Below, piece after piece: positions 18,033 through 26,605 of a stretch of 64,000 bases of DNA. A program made the position numbers and the translations under genes. The notes under the pieces are model-generated. The model ran no database searches and was not told the DNA's origin. It saw only the letters and a list, made by a program, of their open reading frames with translations. This DNA comes from Cupriavidus basilensis (GTDB lineage: Bacteria; Pseudomonadota; Gammaproteobacteria; Burkholderiales; Burkholderiaceae): assembly GCF_000876015.1 (NCBI RefSeq), contig NZ_BBQM01000003.1, positions 84,541-148,540 on the forward strand, given 5' to 3'. Every line of letters begins with the position of its first letter. Position 1 is the first letter of the stretch.

Positions 18033-18728
18033 GTGGAATTGTTGTCCTCCACCGCATTCTGGATCGCGCTGGGATCCATCATCCTGACCAACATCGTGCT
18101 CTCCGGCGACAACGCCGTGGTGATCGCGCTCGCCTCGCGCAACCTGCCGCCCGCGCAGCAGAAGAAAGCGATCTTCTGGGGCAGCGCCGCCGCCATCGTC
18201 ATGCGCGTGATCCTGACCGTGGCCGCGGTCAAGCTGCTGAGCCTGCCGTACCTCAAGATCGTCGGCGCCGCGCTGCTGGTCTACATCGGCGTGCAGCTGC
18301 TGACCGGCGACGACGAGGAAGATGGCCACGCCGCCAAGGAAAATATCTGGGCCGCGATCCGTACCATCCTGATCGCCGACCTCGTGATGTCGCTCGACAA
18401 CGTGGTCGCCGTGGCCGCCGCCGCCCAGAAGGGGCCGGAAGGCAGCCAGCTGATGCTGCTGGTGCTGGGCCTGGGCCTGTCCATCCCGCTGATCGTGTTC
18501 GGCAGCACCATCCTGCTCAAGGTCATGGACCGCTTCCCCATCATCATCGTGCTGGGCGCCGCGCTGCTGGGCTACCTCGCCGGCGAAATGCTGGTGAGCG
18601 ATCCGGTCGACTCCGCCTGGTTCGAAATGCACGTGCCGCATGCGCACCTGGTGTTCGGCATCGTCGGCGCCGCGCTGGTGGTGGTGATCGGCAAGCTGAT
18701 GCAGAAGCGCGCGGCGCAGCCGGCGTGA
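18033..18728 (+). CDS. TerC family integral membrane protein
   Basis: A 231-residue polytopic protein. Two acidic membrane motifs typical of TerC (NIVLSGDNAVVIALA and ADLVMSLDNVVAVA) lie in helices 1 and 4; seven helices are visible. Family members export Mn2+ or affect metalation of secreted proteins. I chose the GTG at 18033, preceded by GAGGAG, over the upstream ATG at 17988, because it puts the first helix at the normal distance. Confidence 0.88.
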   Translation: MELLSSTAFWIALGSIILTNIVLSGDNAVVIALASRNLPPAQQKKAIFWGSAAAIVMRVILTVAAVKLLSLPYLKIVGAALLVYIGVQLLTGDDEEDGHAAKENIWAAIRTILIADLVMSLDNVVAVAAAAQKGPEGSQLMLLVLGLGLSIPLIVFGSTILLKVMDRFPIIIVLGAALLGYLAGEMLVSDPVDSAWFEMHVPHAHLVFGIVGAALVVVIGKLMQKRAAQPA

Positions 18729-19097
18729 TGGCCTGATGCCAGTCCCGCTCGCAGGGGCGGGATCGCGATCAGGCGGGGCGGTGCTCTTGTCGCACCGCGG
18801 GACGGGCGGCCCTGGGGTCGCCCGTTTCGTTTTCCGAGACAGGAATCTGGTTGTGAATTCAGTGTGCTTTCGTACTGAATTAAGCGGAACCCTCGGTTTA
18901 CTGACTGTCTGCGTCATCGCAAGTGACAAAATTTGCGCGCTGTCAAAGCTAGGAGTGCTCTGAAGTGGCGAAAATTGTCACCTGCCAACGAGAGTTCAAG
19001 GGGCGCCGGGCTGGCACGCAAACTGCTAAAGATTGTGCAGCATCACATGAAACAAGATGTTTCTATTTGTATCCAAAATTCCTTCGAGGGGTCAATC
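18729..19097 (+). promoter_or_regulatory. terC-pilin intergenic region with a terminator
   Basis: A terminator hairpin (ACGGGCG at 18802-18808 with CGCCCGT at 18819-18825, then T-rich) ends the terC transcript. The following ~270 bp before the pilin gene is AT-richer than its surroundings and should hold the pilin promoter. No GG-N10-GC sigma-54 element was identified with confidence. Confidence 0.6.
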
Positions 19098-19595
19098 ATG
19101 CAACAACGGGTTCAACTGAAGAAACTGGGCCGCCGTGTCCAGAAGGGCTTTACGCTGATCGAACTGATGATCGTGGTTGCGATCATCGGCATCTTGGCGG
19201 CGATTGCGATTCCGCAGTATCAGGACTATACGGTAAAGGCCAAGTTGTCGAAGGTGGCATCGTGCGCCGAACCCCTCAAGCTGGCAGTTGCGTTGTATGC
19301 GCAGACGAATGGTGCGCTTCCTACGGCGACGGACGACTGGACCGGCCTGGGTCTGTCGGCAGCACCCACGGCGACGACCGAGTGCTCCGCGATCTCGGTC
19401 ACTGCGACCACCGGCGCAGTGGTTGTTACCATGGCGAACATCAAAGCAGCTACCATTGACGGTCAGACGGTCACCTTCACGCCTAAGGTCGATAGCACCG
19501 CTGTGAACTGGACTGCGTCGACGAACAGCACCGATCCCTTGGTGCTGGCCTACTTCAAGTCCACAGCTCCCGCCGCAGCTCCGCAACAACCTTGA
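19098..19595 (+). CDS. pilA: Type IV pilin (major pilin type, PilA)
   Basis: The 165-residue prepilin has a 17-residue basic leader ending in QKG, cut before Phe18 by the prepilin peptidase. The conserved [24 protein letters not shown] helix follows, with Glu at mature position 5. Cys56 and Cys96 could form a disulfide; the Thr/Ser/Ala-rich C-terminal half and the PAAAPQQP end are plausible O-glycosylation areas. The next gene is a PglL-like O-glycosyltransferase. A GAGGGG site precedes the ATG. Confidence 0.93.
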   Translation: MQQRVQLKKLGRRVQKGFTLIELMIVVAIIGILAAIAIPQYQDYTVKAKLSKVASCAEPLKLAVALYAQTNGALPTATDDWTGLGLSAAPTATTECSAISVTATTGAVVVTMANIKAATIDGQTVTFTPKVDSTAVNWTASTNSTDPLVLAYFKSTAPAAAPQQP

Positions 19596-19621
19596 TGTAG
19601 CGGCTAGGTTCAATGAAAAAG

Positions 19622-19645
19622 AAAAAGCGCCTCCGGGCGCTTTTT
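19622..19645 (+). terminator. Rho-independent terminator after the pilin gene
   Basis: GCGCC-TCCG-GGCGC with AAAAA before and TTTTT after it lies 27 bp after the pilin stop. It separates the highly expressed pilin from the glycosyltransferase gene. Confidence 0.9.
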
Positions 19646-19706
19646 CTTTTCCCATCCCCCAAGCTATCATCCGCCTTTTGCCAACCCGGCATAACAAGGC
19701 ACCCGC

Positions 19707-21587
19707 ATGCTGCCCTCCCGGTCAGCCATTCCCCTCAGTTTCCTCGCCGCCGCGCTCGCCGTGCCTCTGCTGGTCTCGCGGCACACGCTTCCGCTTGCCA
19801 CCTTCTATGGCGAATGGACTGCCGCGCTGTTGTTCGCGCTTGCCGTGATCGTGCTGGGGTCCGTGGCGCCCCGGCAGGCCGGCGGCCTCGCCGGTCGGGC
19901 GGAGCCGGCCCGATTCCCCTGGATCCTCCTCTTCCCGCTCTGGCTCATCGCCACCGGCATCGCGCAGGGCCTCGTTGGCATGGCCGATGTTCCCGGTAGC
20001 CGGCTGATCACCGAGCTGACGCTGGCGCTGGCCGCCGCGGTGATGTGGGCGGCGTGGCGGCAGGGCCGGGCGGCGTCCGCGCAGGAGCGGCAGGCGCTGG
20101 CCGATACGCTCGCCACTGCGTGGCTGGTGGCCGGGCTGCTGGGCACGCTGGCGCAGTGGGTGCAGGTCTTCAGCCTGGAGCCGGATACGTTCGGGCTGGT
20201 GTCGACCTATTTCTACGATGACAACCGCCGCCTGTGGGGCAACCTGAACCAGCCCAATCACCAGGCCACGGTCGAGGGGCTGGCGCTGGCGGCGGCGGTG
20301 TGGCTGGCCGCGCGTGGCTGGCTGCGCGCGCCGGCGTGGCTGGCGGCGGTGCTGTTGCTGGAGAGCGGCATCGTGCTGTCGGGTTCGCGCACGGGCGTGC
20401 TGCACGTGGGTCTGGCCGCGGCTTATGCGCTGGTGGCAGCATGGATGGCGCGGGGGCAGGGCGCCGGCGCTGGCGTGCGGCAGCGCGGGTCCAACCCGAT
20501 GCGCCGCCCGGCCGGGCTGGTGTTCGCCGCGGTGGCGATGGTGGCGATGCTGCTGGTCCTGCAGCCCGCGATCAAGAGCGCGGGTCAGGCGATGGGCTGG
20601 CGGCTGTTCGACACGGTGGCGCAGTTGCAGGGCGCCGACCAGCTTTCGGCGCGCGGCGCGCTGTGGGCGCATGCGTGGGCGATGTTCCGCGCGCATCCGT
20701 GGCTCGGTGTGGGCTGGGGCGAGTTCGGCTGGGCGCAGTTCCTGCAGATGGCGCAGGTCGGGGTCAGGGTGGAGATGTCGCTGCATGCCCACAATGCCGT
20801 GCTGGACCTGTTGGCCAAGACCGGCATCGTGGGCGCGGCCGGCGCCTTGCTGTCGCTGCTGGCGTGGCTGGGCCGCGTGGTCTACCGGCGCTTGTGGCGC
20901 GGCGACGCGCCGGAGCGCGCGCAGACCGTCCTCGTGCTGACGTGGCTGGCGATGCTGGGTGCGCATTCGATGCTGGAGTACCCGCTGCACTACCTGTATT
21001 TCCTGCTGCCGTTCTGCTTCATGCTGGGCTGGCTGGAGCCGTCCGGCTTCGGCCATGCGCGGCTGCCGCGCGCGGCGGCGGTGCTGGCGGGCCTGGTCTT
21101 CGCCGGTGTGTCCGCCACCGTGCTAGCGACCATGTGGATGGATTTTCGCCGCGCCGAGGCGCGCGAGTATGCGCACGCCGGGCACCGGGCCGCGCTGCCC
21201 ATGCCGCAGCGCTGGTTCCGCCAGGCGGCCGAGTCCGACGCGGCCGAGGATGCGGTCATCACCGCGGCCAACGCCGCGCAACTGCTCGGCCCGCATATCG
21301 CCGCGGTCCACCTGCTACCCACGCCGACGCTGATCGCGCGCACCGCGTGGCTGCTCGCGCTGACCGGCGACCCCGTGCAGGGCCGTGCGTGGCTCGAGCG
21401 CCTGCGCTTCTATTACGCCGGCGACGAGGCCCGGCAGTTCGCCGAGGTGGCGCGTGCCTGCGCCGGCGTGGACGCGGCCGCGCGGCCGCGGGAATTCTGC
21501 GACTGGGCCGAGGCGCGCAGCAAGGCGTGGCCCGGCTCGGCGCCGGCCCATGATGCGGAAGACGATGCGGAGGATGGCCCCGCATAG
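19707..21587 (+). CDS. PglL/Wzy-type O-oligosaccharyltransferase, probably pilin-specific
   Basis: The 626-residue multi-pass protein has about a dozen helices, a large periplasmic loop with WGEFGWAQF and SLHAHNAVLDLLAKTG (the Wzy_C/PglL His region), and a soluble C-terminal part (about residues 480-626) like the Wzy_C_2 domain. PglL enzymes move lipid-linked glycans onto Ser/Thr of periplasmic proteins. Its place right after a type IV pilin gene points to pilin as acceptor (TfpO/PilO-like). O-antigen ligase activity is the alternative. Confidence 0.82.
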   Translation: MLPSRSAIPLSFLAAALAVPLLVSRHTLPLATFYGEWTAALLFALAVIVLGSVAPRQAGGLAGRAEPARFPWILLFPLWLIATGIAQGLVGMADVPGSRLITELTLALAAAVMWAAWRQGRAASAQERQALADTLATAWLVAGLLGTLAQWVQVFSLEPDTFGLVSTYFYDDNRRLWGNLNQPNHQATVEGLALAAAVWLAARGWLRAPAWLAAVLLLESGIVLSGSRTGVLHVGLAAAYALVAAWMARGQGAGAGVRQRGSNPMRRPAGLVFAAVAMVAMLLVLQPAIKSAGQAMGWRLFDTVAQLQGADQLSARGALWAHAWAMFRAHPWLGVGWGEFGWAQFLQMAQVGVRVEMSLHAHNAVLDLLAKTGIVGAAGALLSLLAWLGRVVYRRLWRGDAPERAQTVLVLTWLAMLGAHSMLEYPLHYLYFLLPFCFMLGWLEPSGFGHARLPRAAAVLAGLVFAGVSATVLATMWMDFRRAEAREYAHAGHRAALPMPQRWFRQAAESDAAEDAVITAANAAQLLGPHIAAVHLLPTPTLIARTAWLLALTGDPVQGRAWLERLRFYYAGDEARQFAEVARACAGVDAAARPREFCDWAEARSKAWPGSAPAHDAEDDAEDGPA

Positions 21588-21590
21588 ACA

Positions 21591-21636
21591 CATCCCGCGC
21601 CGCGGCCGGCCTCGGGGCCGGCGCGCGCGCGGGATG
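21591..21636. terminator. Hairpin between converging genes
   Basis: CATCCCGCGC pairs with GCGCGGGATG across a GC-rich inner part that also contains GGCCGG/CCGG. It lies between the stops of the pglL-like gene and the leftward lipoprotein gene and may act on both; no T run is visible. Confidence 0.5.
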
Positions 21637-21665
21637 CGGGGACCAGCGTGGCGGCCAGGCGCCGC

Positions 21666-22205
21666 TTACTGTGGCGGGGGCGCGTAGCCCGGCGGCGGAG
21701 GCGGATAGTAGTAGGTCGGCGCCGGCGGCCGCGGGGACGAGGACATCATCTGGCCATAGACCGGCACGCGGTGGCCGCTGGCGTACATGCACTGTACGTA
21801 GGCCGCGTCGTAGCGGCGCTGGCTGCCGTAGCCGGACGCCTGCGCATTGCCCGCGCCGACGGCGGCGCCGGTCAGCAGGCCCACGCCGGCGCCCACGGCC
21901 GCGCCGGAGCCGCCGTTGAACGCCGCGCCGGCGGCCGCGCCGAGCGCGGTGCCGACGGCCGCGCTGCCGAGCGCGCTGCCGGTGGCGGCCTGGTTGGCGG
22001 TGACGCCGCCGACCTGCCCGAAGGCGAACTGGCGGCAGCTATAGTCGTCGGCCCGGAACTGGTCGAAATTCTTGCCCGTGCCCGGCAGCACCATCACGCT
22101 CGGGCCGCTGGGCATCACGGCGCAGCCGGCCAGCGCCAGCGCGGCCAGGGGCAAAGCCAGCAGAACGGGCCGCCTGCACAGGCCCGGGCGGGTGAACGCT
22201 TTCAT
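21666..22205 (-). CDS. Glycine-zipper lipoprotein
   Basis: A 179-residue protein with a lipoprotein signal ending in LALAGC (Cys28). A glycine/alanine-zipper region follows (GSALGSAAVGTALGAAAGAAF, about residues 78-98, and GVGLLTGAAVGAG), then CMYASGHRVPV and a Pro/Tyr-rich tail. It is expected at the outer membrane. Such YMGG/Gly-zipper lipoproteins are common in Burkholderiales; function unknown. Confidence 0.8.
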   Translation of the reverse strand: MKAFTRPGLCRRPVLLALPLAALALAGCAVMPSGPSVMVLPGTGKNFDQFRADDYSCRQFAFGQVGGVTANQAATGSALGSAAVGTALGAAAGAAFNGGSGAAVGAGVGLLTGAAVGAGNAQASGYGSQRRYDAAYVQCMYASGHRVPVYGQMMSSSPRPPAPTYYYPPPPPGYAPPPQ

Positions 22206-22290
22206 CTGGGTACCTCGATACTGGTCAACAAATCGTCTCGCGCGGCCACCGGCGGTGCCGCGCGTCGTCGCATGCCACAGCGGCATCGCG

Positions 22291-22734
22291 TCAGGCCGGG
22301 GGCTGGGCGGGGACCTTCTGCCAGCCGCCCGGGCACGCCTTGATGTACGGGTAGTAGCCGTCCGGCTGGCTGCAGTGGTACCAGAACGCCTGCTCGGGCG
22401 CCGGCGCGGCGGCACCCGCGCCGCCTCCCATGTCGACCGGGCCGTCCTGGCCCTGCTCGATGTATTGCGGCGGCGCCGATGGCACCGCGACCACCGGCGG
22501 GTAGTAATACGGCGGAGCGTAGTACGGATACGGGTAGCCCCAGCCGTAGCCATAGCCAAAACCGGGGCCGATCACGACGCCCACGTTGCCATGCCACCCG
22601 CCGTGCCATCCTCCTCCATGCCCATGCCATCCGCCGCCGCCGTGCCACCCGCCGCCGCGGGCCGCCAAAGCGGCTCCGCTCGCACCCAGCGCCGCCAACA
22701 CCAGCACTATCTGGCCAACCCTACGCCCGTTCAT
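22291..22734 (-). CDS. Secreted Gly/His/Tyr-rich protein of unknown function
   Basis: The 147-residue product has a signal peptide (VLVLAALGASGAALA), then WHGGGG/WHGH repeats, a Tyr/Pro-rich middle and a conserved C-terminal FWYHCSQPDGYYPYIKACPGGWQ with two cysteines. That C-terminal motif occurs in many proteobacterial periplasmic proteins of unknown function. The His/Gly repeats could bind metal. It lies 85 bp upstream of the lipoprotein gene in the same direction. Confidence 0.72.
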   Translation of the reverse strand: MNGRRVGQIVLVLAALGASGAALAARGGGWHGGGGWHGHGGGWHGGWHGNVGVVIGPGFGYGYGWGYPYPYYAPPYYYPPVVAVPSAPPQYIEQGQDGPVDMGGGAGAAAPAPEQAFWYHCSQPDGYYPYIKACPGGWQKVPAQPPA

Positions 22735-22993
22735 CTTGCTCACCTTGGATTGATGCGGGGCCGCGCCCCGCGGGTAGCGCAACAGCGCTCCCTGACTGCA
22801 TTGAATACCAATTTTCCCGATGTGGCGCGTGCCTCGCGGCTGGCGAAATGCGGCGTTACGCTTGTTACAGCGGAATGGCACGGGCCGTAAGACCGTGTCA
22901 TGCACGGTAAGAAAACCAGACGCGCACGCAACGGATACGATACATGACCGGCGCGGGAGTGATCCCACGCGTCGGACCGTGCTCCGGCGCGCC

Positions 22994-23170
22994 TCAACCG
23001 GCCGCCACCCAGTCCCCCGACTTCCCGCCATGCTTCTCCAGCAGCTTCACGTCGTCCATCACCATGCCGCGGTCCACCGCCTTGCACATGTCATAGATGG
23101 TCAGCAGCGCGACCTGCACGCCGGTCAGCGCTTCCATCTCCACGCCGGTCTGGCCGCGGGTCTCGGTGCG
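22994..23170 (-). pseudogene. moaC: Displaced 3' end of moaC at the left border of the element
   Basis: Read leftward the segment encodes the last ~59 residues of MoaC ([44 protein letters not shown], stop). It matches 39371-39547 at about 157 of 177 bases by eye, mostly differing at third codon positions. There is no upstream coding sequence or start. It is the native moaC end cut off when the element integrated. Confidence 0.9.
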
Positions 23171-23255
23171 GACGATAGCGAGAGTAATTACTAACTTATG
23201 GCAACGAACGAATCATCGATCTTGACCAATCCGGTTGATCAAGTGGTCCCGGCAT

Positions 23256-23284
23256 TGGAGCATGAGTGGAGCAGAAATGGAGCA
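23256..23284 (+). repeat. Left arm-type integrase sites (TGGAGCA x3)
   Basis: TGGAGCA occurs at 23256, 23267 and 23278, exactly 11 bp apart, on one face of the helix. Two copies with the same 11-bp spacing lie inside the right end (39240, 39251). This layout fits arm-type binding sites of the element's integrase. Confidence 0.6.
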
Positions 23285-23412
23285 AGCGTCCACGGCACCA
23301 ACGCCAGCCAAAAGTTTACGCGGTGGCGAAGTGGTTCGCGATAGCTGTCTGCATGATGAACGCTGTCAGGGTCATCGCCGGGGCGGTGCCACAGTTGATC
23401 ATCACTGGTACA

Positions 23413-23534
23413 CCAGTACCCCTAACCAGTACCCCAGCCAGTACCCCAGCCAGTACCCCAACCAGTACCCGGACCAATGTCGGGGCCAGTGTCGGGGCCA
23501 CTACACCGGACCAGTGTCGGGACCGGTCCCCAAT
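23413..23534 (+). repeat. Ten-unit 12-bp tandem repeat array
   Basis: Units begin at 23413, 23426, 23438, 23450, 23462, 23474, 23486, 23498, 23511 and 23523. The first five follow CCAGTACCCCAG; the others CCAGTGTCGGGG with variation. It lies in the 590-bp non-coding left end of the element, followed by several CCATTGG/ACCATTG words at 23660-23735. It could be an iteron array (replication origin or regulator site); a weakly coding 4-residue repeat is less likely. Confidence 0.75.
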
Positions 23535-23760
23535 GGTCACCATCAATGCTGACCAGTCCGGCAATTGCAGTGCGGGCAGTAAACGGATTCTCCGCGTCAT
23601 CCGTTTCCATACGTCCCCAAGGGTTGCCGAAGTTGCGCGACCGTTGCTTGATCCCGTAACCATTGCCATTGGTGGGCACTGGTCCCATCGGTACCATTGA
23701 CACCATTGGTATCGTCGGTGGCTTCCATTGGGGGCAACCAATACCAATTCGGAGGACGCA

Positions 23761-24738
23761 TTGACGAACAGTGAGAACAACGGATTCGCAGGGTTGTTGC
23801 TGGACTATGGCAACAGTGTCCGCGTTGGCGGCCTTGTCGGCCTGCTGGTTGGGGACTCGTTGGGTGTTCCGTGGGAATTTTATTCACCAGAGAATCTTCC
23901 CGCCCGCGATCTCATCGAGATGGCTGTCCCAGAGGGATTCCCGCATGCCCATGATGTCCCGAACGGAACGTGGTCGGACGATAGTTCCCAAAGTCTCTGC
24001 CTTCTCGCAAGTCTGCTTGACCAAGGCCACCTCTCATTGACTGACTTCGCAGACCGCCTGCTGCGCTGGTACGACGAGGGCTATCTTGCGGTGGACGGCC
24101 ACGTATTCGACATTGGCCTGCAAACCGCAGATGCCCTTGACAGGTTGCGGGACGGTACATCGCCGCTCGAATCTGGTGGGAACGATGAACGCAGCAACGG
24201 TAATGGGTCCATCATGCGTGTTTTGCCGCTGGCCCTCTGGCACACCGGAACCGACGAAGCATTGGTCCGCGACGCACACCTTCAGTCCCTGCCGACCCAT
24301 GCACATCCCCGGTCACAGGTCTGCTGCGCCTTCTATTGTCTCGTCGCACGCGGTTATCTGCACCAGCTTGCCGATCCGTGGTCATGGGCAGACCGCCGTC
24401 TAGAAGAGATATACAACGGCTTCGATGGTCAGGAACGGCAGGTCCTGGTGCGTGAACTGGAAGTGCTGCGCAGCTTCCTGAGGACTGAACAGGCACGCGG
24501 GACCGGCTACGTGCTGGATTGCTTGGCTACCGCCAAGAGAAGCATGGAAGATGGGGATTCGTTCGAGGATGTGGTCAAGACTGCCATCCTCTTCGGCCAC
24601 GACACGGACACTAGCGCAGCGGTGGCGGGCGGCTTGGCCGGGATTCGCTCCGGAGGCATTGTCGCGTTGCCGGTGCGCTGGTTGGAACAGCTTCGCGGGT
24701 TCGAACTGGTGGAGCCGTTGATCGCACGGTGCAAGTAG
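23761..24738 (+). CDS. ADP-ribosylglycohydrolase (DraG/ARH family)
   Basis: The 325-residue product has the family metal and substrate motifs in order: GLLVGDSLGVPWE near residue 26, GTWSDDSSQSL (the T-D-D metal site), NGSIMRVLPLAL, and GHDTDTSAAVAGGLAG near the end. Such enzymes remove ADP-ribose from proteins or nucleic acids. I chose the TTG at 23761, preceded by GGAGG, over a TTG at 23728 without a good site. It leads a three-gene rightward cluster with an R-x4-H protein and an FRG protein, suggesting an ADP-ribose or nucleotide-based defence or toxin role. Confidence 0.88.
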   Translation: MTNSENNGFAGLLLDYGNSVRVGGLVGLLVGDSLGVPWEFYSPENLPARDLIEMAVPEGFPHAHDVPNGTWSDDSSQSLCLLASLLDQGHLSLTDFADRLLRWYDEGYLAVDGHVFDIGLQTADALDRLRDGTSPLESGGNDERSNGNGSIMRVLPLALWHTGTDEALVRDAHLQSLPTHAHPRSQVCCAFYCLVARGYLHQLADPWSWADRRLEEIYNGFDGQERQVLVRELEVLRSFLRTEQARGTGYVLDCLATAKRSMEDGDSFEDVVKTAILFGHDTDTSAAVAGGLAGIRSGGIVALPVRWLEQLRGFELVEPLIARCK

Positions 24739-24819
24739 GACAAGGACCAGTAGACTACTGATCCATCCCGGCCACCGCGCCGGACCAGTTTCCACCGATA
24801 CCCTGCAAAACGAAAAGAT

Positions 24820-25707
24820 ATGGAATTGAGCCAAGTTGTGCTATGCCGTGGCCTATATGGTGAAGCGGAGGCCTACCTTGCCAAGGACGGCGGGATGTAC
24901 GTCGGCATGGCCGTTTCAATCGCGCAGGATGCCGTGGAGCTTTTCCTGCGGGCAGTGATGAAGGATCGTCCCGTCGTAGGCAGGAAAATCCCGGATGATT
25001 TCGTCCAGTGCATGGACTATATCGACAGTGCTGCGTCCCAAGACACCAACCAGCATGTTCCTTTTCGAGCGAAGCTGATCGATCTGAACAAGGCACGCGT
25101 CAACTTCAAACACTATGGGCTGATTCCAAACCGAACGGACGCACGTAGGTTGTTGGGATATGTGGCGGACTTCTTCGAAGAAGCATCGTGGCAGTACTTC
25201 AACATACGGTTCTCCGACATTTCCGCATCAGACCTAGTAATGTCGAATGGGGTCCGCGAACGTCTGAAGAGGGCCGAACAGGCGCTGCGGGATGAAGAAT
25301 TGGAACAGTGCTTGGGCTATAGCGCAGAGGCAGTGGACGTGGCAACGAAGGAATTGATCCAGCCTCTCAACAGAAGATCGCATTGGGCGGGAATGTCATT
25401 CAGCATGGGCGGTACTGACCTGTTGGGGCGACGTTTCTTTGATGACCTTGAACGCTATGTCTATGGTGTGGTGTCAGATTCCGACAGGATGGCGCTGATG
25501 CTGGCGCTTTCGGTGAACCTAAATGACTTGGCTAGGTTCGAGAAGGTTGCCCCCTTTGTGACGCAGATGCTTGCCGGAAACTATACATGGCAGCGAATGA
25601 ATGATCCGACTGGTCTGACCGCCTCGGACGCTGCCTTTGCTGTGAACTTCGCCACCAAGTTTGCGCTATCGGCCCAAGGCCGCCTTTCTAGTGCCGACGC
25701 AGACTGA
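24820..25707 (+). CDS. Uncharacterised protein with a HEPN-like R-x4-H motif
   Basis: I do not recognise the family. The 295-residue protein is mostly helical. Its N-terminal half has AQDAVELFLRAVMKD and then KARVNFKHYG, giving Arg93-x4-His98, the spacing of the catalytic motif in HEPN ribonucleases; this is suggestive only. The C-terminal half is unlike known domains to my eye. It lies 81 bp after the ADP-ribosylglycohydrolase and before the FRG gene, all in one direction. Confidence 0.7.
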   Translation: MELSQVVLCRGLYGEAEAYLAKDGGMYVGMAVSIAQDAVELFLRAVMKDRPVVGRKIPDDFVQCMDYIDSAASQDTNQHVPFRAKLIDLNKARVNFKHYGLIPNRTDARRLLGYVADFFEEASWQYFNIRFSDISASDLVMSNGVRERLKRAEQALRDEELEQCLGYSAEAVDVATKELIQPLNRRSHWAGMSFSMGGTDLLGRRFFDDLERYVYGVVSDSDRMALMLALSVNLNDLARFEKVAPFVTQMLAGNYTWQRMNDPTGLTASDAAFAVNFATKFALSAQGRLSSADAD

Positions 25708-25792
25708 TATGTTTTGTCTTTTGACCACCTGACATCAACGGCCACATTGGTCGTGGCACAGAGTGGATGCAATCATCAAGCAATCGAAGACT

Positions 25793-26515
25793 ATGGATCA
25801 TGGGACGATCAACCTGACCGATGTGGACATGCTTCACAAGGTCTTTCGCGGATTCAGAAGTCACGATGGATTCGGTTACGTATTCAGAGGACACGCTCAG
25901 GCGACTTGGGATTTGTTGCCGAAGGCGGGACGCGCCGAGTTCTATCTACCCGACAACCGTGATCTAGGGCGGTTCCATGATTGGAATAGATACGCGATTG
26001 CCTATGCGTCGCCTTCGTCAAGCTATCTCGATCAACTGGCTTTAGCGCAACACCACGGTCTTGCGACGAGGATGCTTGACTGGTCGATGAATCCGTTGGT
26101 CGCTTGCTACTTCGCGTGTGCAGATCACGCCGATAAGGACGGTACGGTCTGGATGTATGAGATGGGCGGCGACGGATTCCTGACAGACCAGATCACCCGC
26201 GAGATGTTGGCGGAGAAGCGGGGTGTATTCGGCTATCGCCCCAAAGCAGCATTTCCGCGAATCATCAATCAGAAAGGGCTGTTTACAGTTCATTGTGATG
26301 CGGCCAACGTGATCGACGTGAAGGAGTCGCTGGTAGGAAATGGATACCCCAACTTGATACGGCTACACATTCCGGCGAACCTGAAGGCCGATGTTGTGAA
26401 CCTTCTCGCTGACTATGGTATCGACCGTGCGCATCTGTTCCCCGATCTTGATGGCCTTTCCGCGCATATCAATACTGCCACGTCCCGAATGCGAAAGCTC
26501 GGTGAAGAGAAGTAG
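25793..26515 (+). CDS. FRG domain protein
   Basis: The 240-residue product shows the FRG domain: YVFRGHAQATWDLLPK (Phe31-Arg32-Gly33), then LAQHHGLATRMLDWSMNPLVACYFAC and a closing FPDLDGLSAHI. FRG domains are widespread in islands; some resemble ADP-ribosyltransferase folds, but activity is mostly unproven. A GTG at 25763 is a possible earlier start. It is the third gene of the cluster with an ADP-ribosylglycohydrolase, which would fit a writer/eraser pair. Confidence 0.82.
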   Translation: MDHGTINLTDVDMLHKVFRGFRSHDGFGYVFRGHAQATWDLLPKAGRAEFYLPDNRDLGRFHDWNRYAIAYASPSSSYLDQLALAQHHGLATRMLDWSMNPLVACYFACADHADKDGTVWMYEMGGDGFLTDQITREMLAEKRGVFGYRPKAAFPRIINQKGLFTVHCDAANVIDVKESLVGNGYPNLIRLHIPANLKADVVNLLADYGIDRAHLFPDLDGLSAHINTATSRMRKLGEEK

Positions 26516-26605
26516 CCGATTCACTGCATCCGAGTTCGGCGAACGCTTCCATGTTGTCATGTCCGAAGCCGTGTGTTCGCTGACATTTGTGCGAAGCACC
26601 GGTGG

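Noticed and set aside
22994..23170. Second functional moaC copy
   Set aside because: Only the last third is present, with no start; it aligns with the end of the intact gene and fits an integration scar.
23413..23534. CRISPR array
   Set aside because: Units are 12 bp and contiguous with no spacers, and no cas genes are near.
23316..23780. 154-codon minus-strand frame over the 12-bp repeats
   Set aside because: Its apparent regularity (VLVGVLAG) comes from the DNA repeat; no start context or family supports it.
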